Below, one piece after another: positions 43,785-55,146 of a DNA stretch of 64,000 nucleotides. The position numbers were made by a program, and so were the translations under genes. The first letter of the stretch is position 1, and each line of letters starts with the position of its first letter. The notes beneath the pieces are model-generated. The model was not told the origin of the DNA. It saw only the letters and a list, made by a program, of their open reading frames with translations, and made no database searches. The stretch is from contig CM077022.1 of the NCBI GenBank assembly GCA_039090855.1, positions 69,774,971 through 69,838,970 on the forward strand. Direction: 5' to 3'. This DNA comes from Macrothele yani. Its lineage: Eukaryota > Arthropoda > Arachnida > Araneae > Macrothelidae.

Positions 43785-44735
43785 AGAATATTGAATGCAT
43801 TATTCGTTTTGGAACTAAACAAATGTGCAATATGGAATGCATTATTTGTTTTGGAACTAAAAAAATGTCCATCAGATTAATTAAAAATGCGGTGACATCA
43901 ATTGTACTAACTGAAAAATTCATTTCGGCAGCCTCGTGAAAAATCGAAAACGTTCAAAAAATGATTTCGCATGTTTAAATAATTTTTTTCGAAAAATACC
44001 GGAGGAGTAATTATAGTATTTTACTACAGTAATGAAAGCGTTAAAATTGCAACATAGCTAAAGATTAAAATGAAAAAAGTAAAAAAATGCTGAATGTTTG
44101 TTTTTCTGCCTACGAAACAACTTCCAAGCATATCCAGAATAACTATTAAATTGTTTCCCCGAAACTGGATTTCTTTTTAAATGTATTCTTAAACCTGTTG
44201 CTATCGATTATTTCCTTTGTTTGCCTATTTAATTTAATTATTTTATAAAAAAGGTTACTATGATCAAATGATTTAGGAATACCGAATGCAATGTTCGTTT
44301 CATGAATTGGAACTAAAAAAATGTGCAAAATATAGTCCATCAGATAAATTAAAAATGCGGTGACATCAACTGCACTGACTGAAAAATTCATTTCAGCAGC
44401 CTCGTAAAAAATCGAAAACTTTAAAAAAATTATTTCGCATGTTTAAATTTTTTTTCGAAAAATACCGGAGGAGTAATTATAGCATTCCACTACAATAATG
44501 AAAGCGTTAAAATTGTAACATAGCTATAGATTAAAATGAAAACAGTAAAAAAAATGCTGAATGTTTGTTTTTCTGTCTACGAAACATAACTTTTAAACAT
44601 ATCCAGAATAACTCAAATTCCTTCCCCGAAACTGGATTTTTTTTTAATTTATTCTTAAACCAGTTTCTATCAATTATTTTCTTTGTTTGCCTATTTAATT
44701 TAATTATTTTATAAAAACTGCTACTATGATTTAAA
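43785..44735. repeat. Tandem duplication with a 468-bp period
   Basis: TCGTGAAAAATCGAAAAC at 43934 recurs at 44402, and CCCGAAACTGGATTTCTTTT at 44158 recurs at 44626, with scattered differences. AT-rich, non-coding, no terminal repeats. Confidence 0.75.
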
Positions 44736-44876
44736 TAATCCAGAATGAATTTAAAATTTTCAAAATTTTCAAAATGAATTATTACTGCTTGTAATATACT
44801 GCTATAAGTTGACTAAATAAAACATGAAAGCGTAATTCACACGTTTTATGCAACAATGTTACATGACTGTTCTTAC

Positions 44877-45100
44877 CTTGTAAGCAGCAGATGAGGTATA
44901 ACCCTTCCGATGTCTGATGTAAGGGACCTTTCACTAGACTTGCACAGAGATGGATCTTTAGCCTAGCGCTCAGAATCCGCTATTTGAAGAGTTCGGCGAT
45001 TCCCCACCATTAAATGTGATCATTCATGCGCGATGATTCGACTTGCGATGACGTAGGGTCTACCCCGCTTTTTCTCTGACGTCAATAGAAAGTTGAAGAA
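44877..45100 (-). promoter_or_regulatory. Candidate 5' UTR exon and promoter of the CRAL-TRIO gene
   Basis: This is a non-repetitive, more GC-rich block upstream of exon 1. On the minus strand it ends in a good splice donor, CAAG|GTAAGA (exon edge at 44877). A perfect CRE palindrome TGACGTCA lies at 45077-45084, with a second partial TGACGT near 45049. No TATA box is evident. A first exon about 17 kb from the ATG exon is plausible for arthropods, but the link to the gene is inference only. Confidence 0.25.
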
Positions 45101-45894
45101 ACCAGTTCTTAGATGACCATTTCCTTCGCCAAGGAAAGCCTTGCGTGCTGTGAAAACAAAACAAAACGTATGTTGCATATCAATAGCGACCGAACTCGTA
45201 AGCAGGTGTTTCCCATGGAAAGAAGGAAAGTCAAGAAACAATAAAATCATTAATGTCGTTCTATCAAAAAATTTCCCTAATGCCAATTTTACCATAATAT
45301 TCTCTATGCGGAAACCGATTTCGAATTCAAATGATATGAGCACTCGTGAAACACATTGAAGAGATGGCTTTAATTCAAATTCTAAAAAAAGTAACTGCCG
45401 CTGTTTTAGAAATTTCGCGACACTCTTGCTTTCGTAGCTCGCAACGCAAAACGTATTGAACACAAAAATATGAAATTTACATCGTTTGTAGAGAATTGTT
45501 TGGAAAACACGCTAAAATAAACCGTTTCTCGATTCTAGCGAAACTTCAAGAGATTTTATATTTCAAAGTTAAGGTAAGCAAAAAAGTGCTATCAGGTCGC
45601 GTTCCGGACACACTAACAGCAACAAAACCACGAAACTTTGTAGGCATTTAGTGCCATGACCGAATTTTTGCACCTCGTCGCCCTTTTTTTGAATTTCAAT
45701 TTAGTTTACGAGATATTAAATTTCTAAATTTCACAAAATTCTCAATTTCGCGATGGGATCCATAAAAAAAAACCGGATATATGGCAAACTATAAATTATA
45801 ACGCATTGCAATTTTTACAGCATAAACTTACAACTATCGTCCCTTTTTTACAAAAAAAAATTTAGGAAAAATTCATATTCTGACTTTTAAGCAA
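45101..45894. other. No feature recognised
   Basis: Upstream flank of the possible promoter, up to the LINE repeat. A 147-codon minus-strand frame (45463-45020) runs through the promoter-like block and has no recognisable domain. Confidence 0.45.
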
Positions 45895-45935
45895 TTTTTA
45901 AAGACGCAAAGAAAAGAAACGAATGGCTTGTCTTC
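45895..45935. repeat. LINE target-site duplication, 3' side
   Basis: Contains AGACGCAAAG-AAAGAAACGA and GGCTTGTCTTCA. It matches 52258-52302 apart from about three substitutions and a 3-4-nt indel. It borders the 3' end of the minus-strand LINE. Confidence 0.7.
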
Positions 45936-46356
45936 ATAAGGTCTTTATTGCTCAAAATGTTGGGAAAAGAACCCCGAACAAAATATATACAAGTACAAAA
46001 TAAATATAGTAACAAGAAATGGGAGAGAACAAGGTGATCGCCAGCATTAAAAACAAATAAATACAATATAAATGGTGTGAAAAAGCGGGCGCTCGCAGGC
46101 TGCCCAGTTTAACAGTAGTAAAAAATATAAGTCAATGAGTCCATTGGTGACAATAGAAATAAAATGTGTCTGTGAGTTCACCGAAAAAAAAAAAAAACAG
46201 ACGGTAAAGCAGTAAGAGTTCAAAGGTAAACAATTTCAAAACAAAACGCGAATTCAGTAGTAAAAGTAAGTCTCGCACTTGGGCAGAAAAGTAGACACAG
46301 AACACTAATGAAGAACACTGATGATGGAATAAAACACAGTAGTGGAGAGCCGAAAG

Positions 46357-49300
46357 TTAAGCCAGCAGTTCCACGACATTTTCGACGACTTGGAACCAAG
46401 GCTGATGTGGTGACCATATAGACATGAAGTTTGGAACAGTGTTATTGGCTTGTGCAATGTCAAATTCGAGTTGTAGTCTGGCTGTAACGGAGTGACGATA
46501 TCTGCGGCAGAGGAAACGACGAGCTGTGTGATAACGGCGGAGGGAAGGTTGATCGACGCTGCGATGATAGTACAGATATATTGTATACTTCGCTTGTAGA
46601 ATTAGGAAGGAGCATACATGATTATGCATGGGAGCCGACGGAAAGTGGTGACGTAACACAAGATAATGTGACATGGTGTGAAGGTGAGCACAAACTTTTT
46701 GAAGGAGAGAGAACATCAGTGAGAACAAGGGCTGTAACATCAGACACAAAAAGTATGCATGATGAACATCTCCGAGGGTTGAACAAAAAAACAAAGAGGT
46801 AAAGTCAGATGACGGAAACGGTGAAGAGTTCGAGGAGTCAGTAGGCGGCGATGAAGATGTAACCAATGAATGTCACAAGCTTTTGGAGAGGCGAGAGAAG
46901 TATGAGAGTCTGTCCAGGTGGCTGGCAAATCTGAAGATGGTACATTGGGAATAGGCATTGGTTCAAGAAAATGTGTTAAAAAATGCTGATAAAGAAGCTT
47001 GACAGTAACCTGATGAGGAAGGAAAGGAATATCATTGAGATACACAAGAAAAGGAAGGCTATGAGGCGCTGAGGGTTGCGAGATAAGTCCATGTTGATCT
47101 GCGAGGAGAGGATAGAGTCGACGAATACTGACTTGAAGTAATCGAAGCTGAGAACGATGAATGGGCGAATCAGAAAGAGGGGGAGTGATCTGGGAGAGCG
47201 ATTTCCAGCGAAGGTTGGAATCCACGAGTTGAGAGACTCGCACCACGCCACTGGTGAACCAGGTGGAGAAGTGCAAATATGAAGAAGCAGTGGAACGGAT
47301 AGCAGAAGAAAAGAAGAGAGGTTCCGCAAGGAGATCGTTAGTAGAGGCAGGGGGAAGGCGAATAGGATATAAGGAACGCCAGAGGGTAAGAGCGGATCTG
47401 TAAAACTCAGGGAAATGGCTCGGAACGAGAGGAAAGAGGTCCATGCGGAGAAAAGTTGAGACAGTGAGGTGGGGACTTCGGGGAAAGAGAAGCGTGTCGA
47501 CAATGGTTTGAGAAGAAGAAGGTTGGAGAAAGAAATTCCGAAGGAAATTTTGAAGGTGGAAAGCTTTGAACTTCAGAGAGATATCGGAGAGAGATAGACC
47601 ACCAAAAGAAATAGGAAGAACGAGAGTGGAGTGCTGCACCCAATGAATGACATTCCAGACGAAATTAGTGAAGGTACGTTGAAGTTCGCGAAGCAAAAAC
47701 TGCGGAGGAAGGTGCGCAATCCAAACATGAAAAAGATGGTTGGAGAAAGGTGTTGAGGAGGTAGGCACGGCTGAGGAACGACAGAAAAGGCTTGAGACGG
47801 TAAAAAGGTGCTAGGCGGCGATTGACCCTTTGAACCAGGGGAGTCCAGGTAGCAGTGGCGACCGCAGAGGGGTCTCCAATGTAGACTCCGAGGAATTTGG
47901 CAACACTTGAAGACCAGCGGGCACCCCATGGGCGGTCAGCGCGGATCGTCCAAGACCCAGCCCATAATCCAGAGCATTTATCCATGTTGAGTGAAGAACC
48001 AGAAATCGCAGCATATTCAAGATAGGTATTTCGAAGAGTTCCGAATGCTCCCTCAGAACGGATGAAGACTGTTAAGTCATCTGCGTATGCCGAAAGTACT
48101 GTGTGGTGGTGACGGGTGCACGCAACTCCTCGCGGAACTGAGGAGAACAAACGAGAACGGAGACAAATCAAAAGCGGCTCAAAAGAGAGAGCAAAGAGTT
48201 GACCCGACAGGGGGCAGCCCTGCCGGATCCCACTAGCGAAAGGAATAGCAGAGGTGAGAAATGCTGAAGTACGAACACGAAAGAAGGAGTGAGAGTAAAG
48301 ATTGGAAAGCGCCAAACGGAAGGAGGAAGGAAAACCAAACTGGCGAAGAACAGTGAAGAGATATGAGTGGTTAATTGAATCAAAAGCTTGACGCTGGTCG
48401 ATATTGAAAATTGCGAGAGGTTCAGAGAGTCGGGAAGCAAGAGCGTATAAGTTACGAATGACAGTGATGTTAGAAGCGATTGAGCGAGAAGGAACAGTGT
48501 AGGTCTGATCAGGATGGATGATGTGCGAAAGAACTGGATTAAGGCGAAGAGCAAGAACTTTGGCAAAGATTTTGTAATCGGTATTTAGAATGGAAATAGG
48601 CCGCCAGTTTGTCAAGAGTCCAAGGTTGCCAGATTTTGGAATAAGGCGAAGTAGAGCAAAGGAAAAAGCTGATGAAGAAAAGGAAGAAGAAGAAAAAACG
48701 AAGTTAAAGCAGGCAACAAGAAGAGGAAGAAGAGTTGGAAGAAAAGCCTTATAAAAGGAAAGAGGAAGACCGTCTTCACCTGGTGAGGAACGATCATTAA
48801 GACTGAAAACAGAAGAACGAATTTCGGCTGGTGAGATTGGAGCACTGAGCGAAGAAAAGAAACATTGAGGGACTTGAGGAAGACCGTCAAGAAGTGGAGA
48901 GGAATCAGCTGGAAGCATCTGAGTAGGTTGAAAACGACCAGAAAAGTATGAATGAGTATGTTGGCAGATGAGGGAGGGGTCTGCCGTGGTAGATCCATCC
49001 GGAAGGGAAAGATAAGCGATGGTATTGTATTTAGTTCGATGTTCTTCAAGATGACGAAGACTCTGAAAGGGATCATCATGAAAGTGAAGAAGCGTGAACT
49101 TCAAGCGAGTCAGAGCAGATTTAGCCGATGATTGGAGGCGATGATGAAGTCGGGCTTGCAGGATTTCAAAGTTAGGATCGGTGTGCGAGGTAGACTGAAG
49201 AGAACGGCGGATTGAATCTATGTCCATAAGACGATTGGTGCGAACAGAAAAAGAAAAGCGTTTAGCAAACGCAGTAATGGAATGCTTGGTGGAGAGCCAC

Positions 49301-50175
49301 AGAGCTGCCGGGTCAACAGTGGAGGAAAGTTGATTGACTGATTGCGCAATAATGGAAGTGACATGAGAAATAAAAGTTGGATCTTGCAGGCAGAAATCAT
49401 CAAGGGTCCAAACCATTGGGTGAGGGACACCAGTGGAGGGAAGATGAAATTGTAGAACGACTGGACGATGGTCGGAGGAAACAGCTGGAGCATGTGAAAC
49501 AGAAACAAGGGAAGAACGCAAAAAACTGGAAACATAAAATCGGTCCAAACGTGCAGCAGCGTTGGAGGATCCTGCAGGAGGAAACCAGGTGAAATCACGG
49601 GTCACAGGATGGAGAAGGCGAAATGCATCTTGGAGATCAAAATTAAAGACCAGTTGAGTGAGTTGTGAAACCAGAGAAGAGCGGAAATCTTGAGACCCAT
49701 CACGATCGTAAAGAGGTTGCAGCGTACAGTTAAAGTCACCAGCCATGATCACAATTTCAGAAGACGGAATCTCAGCGAGAATTGTAGTAACATGAAGAAA
49801 GAGGGATGTAGCTTCTGAATCACTACGAGGAACGTGCAAATTTAACAAATGAAAACGGGTAGAAAGGAAGCGAAAAGAAAGGTATTGAAAAATCCCAAGC
49901 AGGCTCTGTGACTCAACAACGTCAGACAGAAACGGAAGAAAACGATTATGAATGCCAATTGCGGTGCCGGACCCCAAATGGACACGGAAATTGTGAAAAA
50001 AGACAAAAGGCCAGCGTCGCCAGCGGGAAATGTCTGTCAAAGGAGAACAGTTTGTTTCCTGCAGGAGAATGATGTTAGCTTTAAGATAACGAATATCTTC
50101 GAAGACAAGAGCATTAGTTGCCGACGTAGCAAAGCTTCGGCAGTTGAAACTAACACAAATCAGTTGGGATATCAT
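46357..50175 (-). pseudogene. LINE ORF2: endonuclease-reverse transcriptase, frameshifted
   Basis: An 836-codon frame (50175-47665) holds the endonuclease, with LLQETN, IVIMAGDFNC and SSDHRPVV carrying the catalytic Glu, Asp/Asn and Asp-His residues. The reverse transcriptase follows, with NWRPISILNTDYKIFAK, IDQRQAFDS, IRQGCPLS and the catalytic SAYADDLTVFI. A second frame (about 47768-46740) continues with the thumb and C-terminal region (FVWN, GGLSLSDI). A third (about 46760-46357) completes the C-terminus. Frameshifts therefore lie near 47765 and 46750. Together they encode about 1,270 residues, normal for Tx1 ORF2. The family function is target-primed reverse transcription. The core motifs are intact but the protein cannot be made in one piece. 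Confidence 0.88.
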
Positions 50176-52100
50176 GAACAGGCTGTAGATGGTTTTCGAG
50201 TTCAGCTGAGAGCTTCTTCAACAGGTATGAAAGACGCCGCTGAAACTGGGCAGCATCAGGAGGAAGAGTTATATTTCTCAAAAATTCATCAAGTAGTTGA
50301 AGTTGTTGAAGCATTTCAGGTAACCTATTTAACTTGGATTGAATACACGGGATTGTTAGCAATTTACGTTTTTTAGGGTGTTGAATTAGTTCAAGAAGTT
50401 CGGTGTATGTGAGCGGTTGCACTGGAACAGAACAATCTTTGAAAAGAGTTGAAAGTTTGGTTATGGTGGGAAAAGAAGAATCATCTTCAACATCCGAAGC
50501 AACCGATGCTGATTCACTTAAATCAGCAGCAACATCCATATCATCTTCAGTAGGGAGGCATGCGAATCTGTTTGTTGTACGAAGAAGAGAAGAAAAATTC
50601 TCCACGCCAGGTGAGGTTCCAGAGGAAGTGGCAGAAGATTTGGTCCGACAACGCCTTGAGCGTCGCGAACGCTTTGGAGAAGACTCCGCAGAATTTGCGC
50701 GTTTCCCGGAAGTTTTGGGTCCAGAGGAGTCCTCAGAAGAAGGAAGAGGTGGAAATGAGATGTCATCAATGACAGCAGATTTGAACAGTTCAGAAGCAGA
50801 CGTTTGAATTTGCTGTAAAACGGGTGCCAATTTTTGCACGGTGGTGGCGCTTGAGTGCTGGGCAATGAAGACGCAGAAGTTTTGAAAGAAAGCAGCTGTT
50901 CGGAATTGAATGGTAAAGACGGTTCAGTGTTTGGCAATAACTGCGTAGTTGGTTTGAAAGAAAGCGCCTTCTCGGAGTTGAATGGTAATGGCAGTTCTGA
51001 AACAGGCAAAGACAACGAAATATCTGCAGTCATGGAAGGAGCAATCAGCAGAGATGGTGACGTGGTTGATATAGGAGCAACAGTTTGTTCAGTAGTAAGG
51101 GAGGAAGAAGTGGAAGATGGAGGTGCATCGGGAACCTTCGTCGAAGGGACAGCACCAGGTGCAGGTGTGCGGTGAGGGCACTCAGAAACCAGGTGTCCCT
51201 CAGCTCGGCACCGGAAGCACTGGACACCAGCAAATAAGTTGAAAACGTATGTTCGTGTGTCCGTAACAAGTTGCAGAGTTGTGGGGCGGTAAGTAATGGC
51301 TTGGTCAGTGGGGAAAATAACACGATATTGGCGACGACCCCCTTGCACAAAGTTGAAAGGAGAGTCTCTGGCAGCAGCTGGAAGAAATTTTGTCTCTCCC
51401 ACTACTCGACCAAGAGTGCCGAGTGCAGCAACAAGTAAGTTGTCAGGAATAGCAGTAGGCACAGGAGATAATGTCACTGTGACCGGGCGCTGTGCAGAAG
51501 CAACAGGTTGCAAGTGAAAGGAGCCAATATCAATGCCTGTAGCAAGAACGGTGTCGGTGGCTTTTTGGTGAACAAAATGAACGACAACACCCCTCCAATG
51601 CGAATAATTGAAACGATGCTTTCCTTGGGAACAACTTTAACCAAGGCCTCCAAATAGAGGGGGAGGGGGTGTCACGAAGAGACGGAAAATACACACTTAA
51701 TAACAAAGCTGAAGAAAGTTCTTTACCTGCTGGTGAGTCGTCAGAAATCCGAATCTTGAGAACTTTATCTTCTCTAGAAAATTCTGGTTGCATAGAAAGA
51801 GGTGCATGAGATTGGTTTGGACGAGCAGTCGCAGCATACGAACGTGGAGGAGTAGCAGCCATGGCAGCAGAACGTGACTCGGCACCCAGGATATGCAAAT
51901 TAGGACGAAGAACATTCGATGCAGAAACATTAGGACGAAGCACATTAGAAGCAGAAACACAATTAGAAGTAGACAAATCCACACTTGGAGAGGTCATAGT
52001 TGTCTCACAAGCGGTCGATGTAGCTAAAGAAAATCCAGCAGAGATAAAATCAGCAGACGAAACTTGGGAAGCAGCCATCATGGCCGCTAAGCCGAACAAC
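50150..52100 (-). pseudogene. LINE ORF1 (nucleic-acid-binding protein, CCHC knuckle), frameshifted
   Basis: ORF1 is recovered as three minus-strand pieces. An N-terminal piece runs from about 52100 down to about 51600; it has several in-frame ATGs near 52080, and MAASQVSSAD is a likely start. A middle piece runs about 51600-50840 in another frame, and a C-terminal piece ends at 50150 in the first frame. The middle piece has one zinc knuckle, CFRCRAEGHLVSEC (C-x2-C-x4-H-x4-C), which is typical of Tx1-type ORF1 proteins that bind the element RNA. After it comes a low-complexity Ser/Thr/Pro-rich stretch, then a basic patch (SPKRSRRSRR) and a helical C-terminus. The frame changes near 51600 and 50830 are probably single-base indels. 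The stop overlaps the ORF2 start by 26 nt, which suggests reinitiation or frameshift coupling in the active element. Confidence 0.8.
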
Positions 52101-52257
52101 ACAACACTGTCTGCTGCAACTGCGTCACACAGAAGAAACACAAAATAACGTAACAGAAGGCACACACACTCACTTCAAGTGAGGCAAAAAGGTGAAACCA
52201 CAACGCAGTCAACACGAACCACTAACGCAGACAATAAATTCACAGGAAAAAAACATT

Positions 52258-52302
52258 TTTTTACAGACGCAAAGGAAAGAAACGAACGGCTTGGCTGTCT
52301 TC
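52258..52302. repeat. LINE target-site duplication, 5' side
   Basis: Second copy of the flanking direct repeat (AGACGCAAAGG, AACGAACGGCTTGG, TGTCTTCA). It borders the 5' end of the minus-strand LINE. Confidence 0.7.
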
Positions 52303-52403
52303 ACGATAACCACAGAGGAACGTTCTGGTCTCGTGACCTGCTGCCATGGTGACGCAGAGAATTTGTTATGCATATGCTTTGTTGGTAAAGCTATCTCATT
52401 TGT

Positions 52404-52960
52404 TTAAGGTGGACGTCAAGTAATTTTGCTTCCTATACTTCCAATGGAAAAACTTCTGTACACATTTTCTTCACAATTAATGCGTTCCCAAGGATGAAAA
52501 TTTGAACATTGATTAAAATAGCTACATTTTATAACTTGGAATGCTTAATATTTTCTAAAACACAACCATAATTATGCAATCCAACATTTGTTTGTCTACT
52601 AACGTCATCAAAGTACAGGTCGCGCCCTCTTTTTTCTGGATGCGTTCCCAAGGATGAAAATTTGAACATCGATTAAAATAGCTTCATTTTATAACTTGGA
52701 ATACTTAATATTTTCTAAAACATAACCATAATAATGCAATCCAAGATTTGTTTGTCTATTGACGTCATCAAAGTACAGGTCGCGCCATTTTTTTTCTGGA
52801 CAATTAATGCATTCCCAACGATGAAAATTTGAACATCGATTAAAATAGCTTCATTTCATAACTTGGAATACTTAATAATTTCTAAAACATAACCATATTT
52901 ATGTAATCCAACATTTGTGTGTCTACTGACGTCATGAAAAAACAGGTCGCGCCACGAACA
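52404..52960. mobile_element. Truncated TTAA MITE with internal tandem triplication
   Basis: It starts TTAAGGTGGACGTCAAGTAA exactly like the element at 21980. The inner part (ATGAAAATTTGAACATYGAT ... AAAGTACAGGTCGCGCC) is then repeated about three times (near 52480-52630, 52640-52795, 52805-52950). The right inverted repeat is missing. Confidence 0.7.
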
Positions 52961-53146
52961 AATGCGCTTAGATCCTTCGTCTTACCCATACTGCGTCCGA
53001 CCCTTACTGATTCCCGTCGCATCACTCCTTGTATTGTCGGATCGCTGCATGCGTTATGTCGTTTCGGTTTACAGGGCCGCCCACAGCGCCACCTTTGCAT
53101 AACGCCAGCTGTCTCTAATTCAATTACTCTTCAGTGTATATATACA
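52955..53146 (-). mobile_element. Tc1-like transposon, 5' end fragment
   Basis: The minus-strand reading begins with a terminal repeat CACTGAAGAGTAATTGAATT (near 53139-53115) and runs to MGKTKDLSAF at about 52980, the N-terminus of a Tc1 transposase. The terminal repeat matches the right end of the next Tc1 copy (54430-54460). The rest is missing. Confidence 0.6.
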
Positions 53147-53399
53147 GTGTATATAGCAAATGAAAAACTTGCCCCCTCTAGGGTTCCATTTGCCCATTTG
53201 CCCCCTCCCCTCGGCCAAAAAGTCCTGAAAGAAACACTGCCTTCAGAGACCATCCATTCACACCACACCAAAAGGCAAAGAGCAGAGACAGAACCAAAAC
53301 ACTCACCCCCTCCCCTCCCGACTCTCACAGACTCCTGCCGTCTCGGTCAGCGGCCTGCACCGCCAGCCTCGATCGGAGACAAAACATAATAAACTACCG

Positions 53400-54460
53400 A
53401 TGAGGGGGTCGGAGAAAATGGGCAAATTGTCGGGACCCGACGAATGGGTCACCCCATTTCTGAAGTCGTGCAGGCACTGGGATTTTCACGAGCCACTGTG
53501 TCACGGGTGCATCGTGAGTACATCGAATCCAGTTAAACCATCCCTGCAAGGGCCAACTGCCATGGACAGCAGCGTGTGGATGAGCGGGGTCATCGTCGGC
53601 TAGCTCGCATTGTAACAGCGGATGGACGGGCCACAGTGCAAGAAATCACTCGGCAATTTAACGCTGGTGCACAAAAACGTGTAAGCAGCCACACCATCCA
53701 GAACCATCTCCTCGCTATGGGATATAGAAGCCATCGTTCTACGAGGGACCTGCTGCTGACCGCACATCACAGGGTGCAAAGATTAGCATGGGCGCGGGAA
53801 CATTGCCACTAGACCCTAGACATGTGGAAAAATGTTGCCTGGACTGATGAGTCGAGATTCACGTTGGCACATGCGGACGGCAGGATACGAGTACGGCGCA
53901 AACCACATGAAGCGATGGATCCTTCTTGCCAGCAAGGTACTCTTCAAGCTGGTGGGGGTGGCATTCTCGTCTGGGGACTGTTTACGTGGACTGAAATGGG
54001 ACCCGTTGTACGTGTGACATCGTCCCTCACTGGTCAAAGTTACCGGGTTATCCTGGACAACCATTTGCTCCCGTTCGTGTGTTTTCAACATCCCATTGGG
54101 GACATCATCCTGCAACAAGACAATGCACCGTGCCATTGCTCCCGAATTGTGTCCAAATAGTTGGATGAACACTCCACCGACGTGACCTCGCTTCCTTGGC
54201 CAGCTAGGTCACCTGACCTCATTATCATCGAGCACATCTGGGATGCCATCGAGAGAGATGTTCGAGGCTCTGACCCCCTCCATCAAATCTTCGTGAACTG
54301 TGGGAGCTTGTTCAGGGGTCGTGGATCCGTATGGGTTCCCTACGCTTCCGGTGTCTTATCGAGTCCAGGCCGAGACGAATTGCCGCCTTCATCAGGGCGA
54401 AAGGTGGTGCTACACGTTACTAGACAGGTATCTCTAATTCAATTGCTTTTCAGTGTATAT
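53400..54460 (+). mobile_element. Tc1-like DNA transposon lacking a clear left end
   Basis: The right terminal repeat (TCTCTAATTCAATTGC, 54431-54446) is recognisable. No matching left end was found upstream in the expected orientation; the same motif at 53112 belongs to an oppositely oriented fragment. The transposase is on the plus strand. Confidence 0.75.
53418..54420 (+). pseudogene. Tc1-like transposase, disrupted
   Basis: The frame starts at MGKLSGPD (53418) and shifts into GHPISEVVQALGFSRATVSR. It continues with HRRLARIVTADGRATVQEIT (53596) and a stop before MWKNVAWTDESRF (53822; first Asp). GGGGILVWGLFTW and LQQDNAPCHCSRIV (second Asp) follow, then a stop near 54160 and ARSPDLIIIEHIWDAIE (third residue Glu, but NP of the usual DLNPIE replaced by II). 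The catalytic Asp residues survive, but stops and indels prevent full translation. Confidence 0.83.
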
Positions 54461-54461
54461 A

Positions 54462-54465
54462 CACA

Positions 54466-54512
<47 letters not shown>
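54462..54512. repeat. (TA)n microsatellite
   Basis: About 20 uninterrupted TA units directly after the Tc1 right end. Confidence 0.9.
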
Positions 54513-54515
<3 letters not shown>

Positions 54516-54532
54516 TTAACTACTATATTTAT

Positions 54533-54600
54533 ATATATAAAAGTAATTACTATATATCTAGCACAGGTATAATGTGCTAGATATATAGTAATTACTTATA
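54533..54600. repeat. Hairpin in AT-rich sequence
   Basis: AAGTAATTACTATATATCTA...GCACA and its complement form a stem of about 26 bp around GGTATAATG. It lies next to the (TA)n tract. Confidence 0.75.
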
Positions 54601-54604
54601 TATA

Positions 54605-54795
54605 TCTAAATATAAGGGACAGGAAAAGACCCAGAAGAAGACCACATGGAAGATGGGTGGATGAAATTCGAAAGTATGCGGGAGTGACATGGAGGAGACT
54701 GGCACAAGACAGACCGTTGTGGAGGAAACTTGGGGAGACCTTCGTTCAGCAGTGGATTGATAATGGTTGACGATGATGATAATGATGATGATCTA
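54605..54795 (+). pseudogene. RTE-like LINE 3' tail with GAT repeats
   Basis: The plus-strand reading RPHGRWVDEIRKYAGVTWRR then LAQDRPLWRKLGETFVQQW is the conserved end of RTE-like LINE ORF2. It is followed by a (GAT)n-rich tail typical of this group. The 5' part is absent. Confidence 0.7.
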
Positions 54796-55146
54796 GCACA
54801 GGGGCCCATTTAGAGAGGTTTTTGCCCCCCCCCGGAAAATGTTTCATTTTTTGCTTTTTGGTTAAAATGCGACTTACATTTGGAAAAAATGCCTTATTTT
54901 AATAAAAATGTATCAACTTACATTAGAAAAAAATGCCTTAAGTGTGCTTCAGTTTTTCATTAACTTTGATTTTGTTCCAGATGGTGGATTTCAAAAACTT
55001 CCTATTTTCACCCCCCCTCCCCCGGAAAAATTCTATATACTATATACATTCCTGATATAGTTATTACTTCTTCAAACATTTTAGGAATAACAAACTTTTT
55101 TCATCTAAAGGAGGACGGCGGTTTCCGCAAGCTTGGAATTTTCTTC

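Larger units (their letters stand above)
45937..52264 (-). mobile_element. Nearly full-length LINE retrotransposon, Tx1/L1 type, with decayed ORF1 and ORF2
   Basis: This is a 6.3-kb minus-strand element with a 5' UTR, an ORF1 encoding a CCHC zinc knuckle, an ORF2 with apurinic-type endonuclease and reverse transcriptase, and a short 3' UTR with AATAAA (complement of 45944-45949). Motifs such as PDQTYTVPSRSI and NIDQRQAFDSINHSYL point to the Tx1 branch of the L1 superfamily. There is no long poly-A tail. It is flanked by a direct repeat of about 35-40 bp (45895-45935 and 52258-52302). At least four frameshifts make it inactive as read here. Confidence 0.9.

Noticed and set aside
44146..44391. 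81-codon minus-strand frame (FDHSNLFYKIIKLNRQTKEI)
   Set aside because: It lies in the 468-bp duplication and its counterpart in the other copy is not preserved as a frame. No domain recognised.
45020..45463. 147-codon minus-strand frame
   Set aside because: No recognisable domain; it runs across the promoter-like block and looks incidental.
46976..49598. Several 70-175-codon frames within the LINE on both strands
   Set aside because: They are out-of-frame readings of ORF2. The antisense ones have biased composition from the pyrimidine-rich coding strand.
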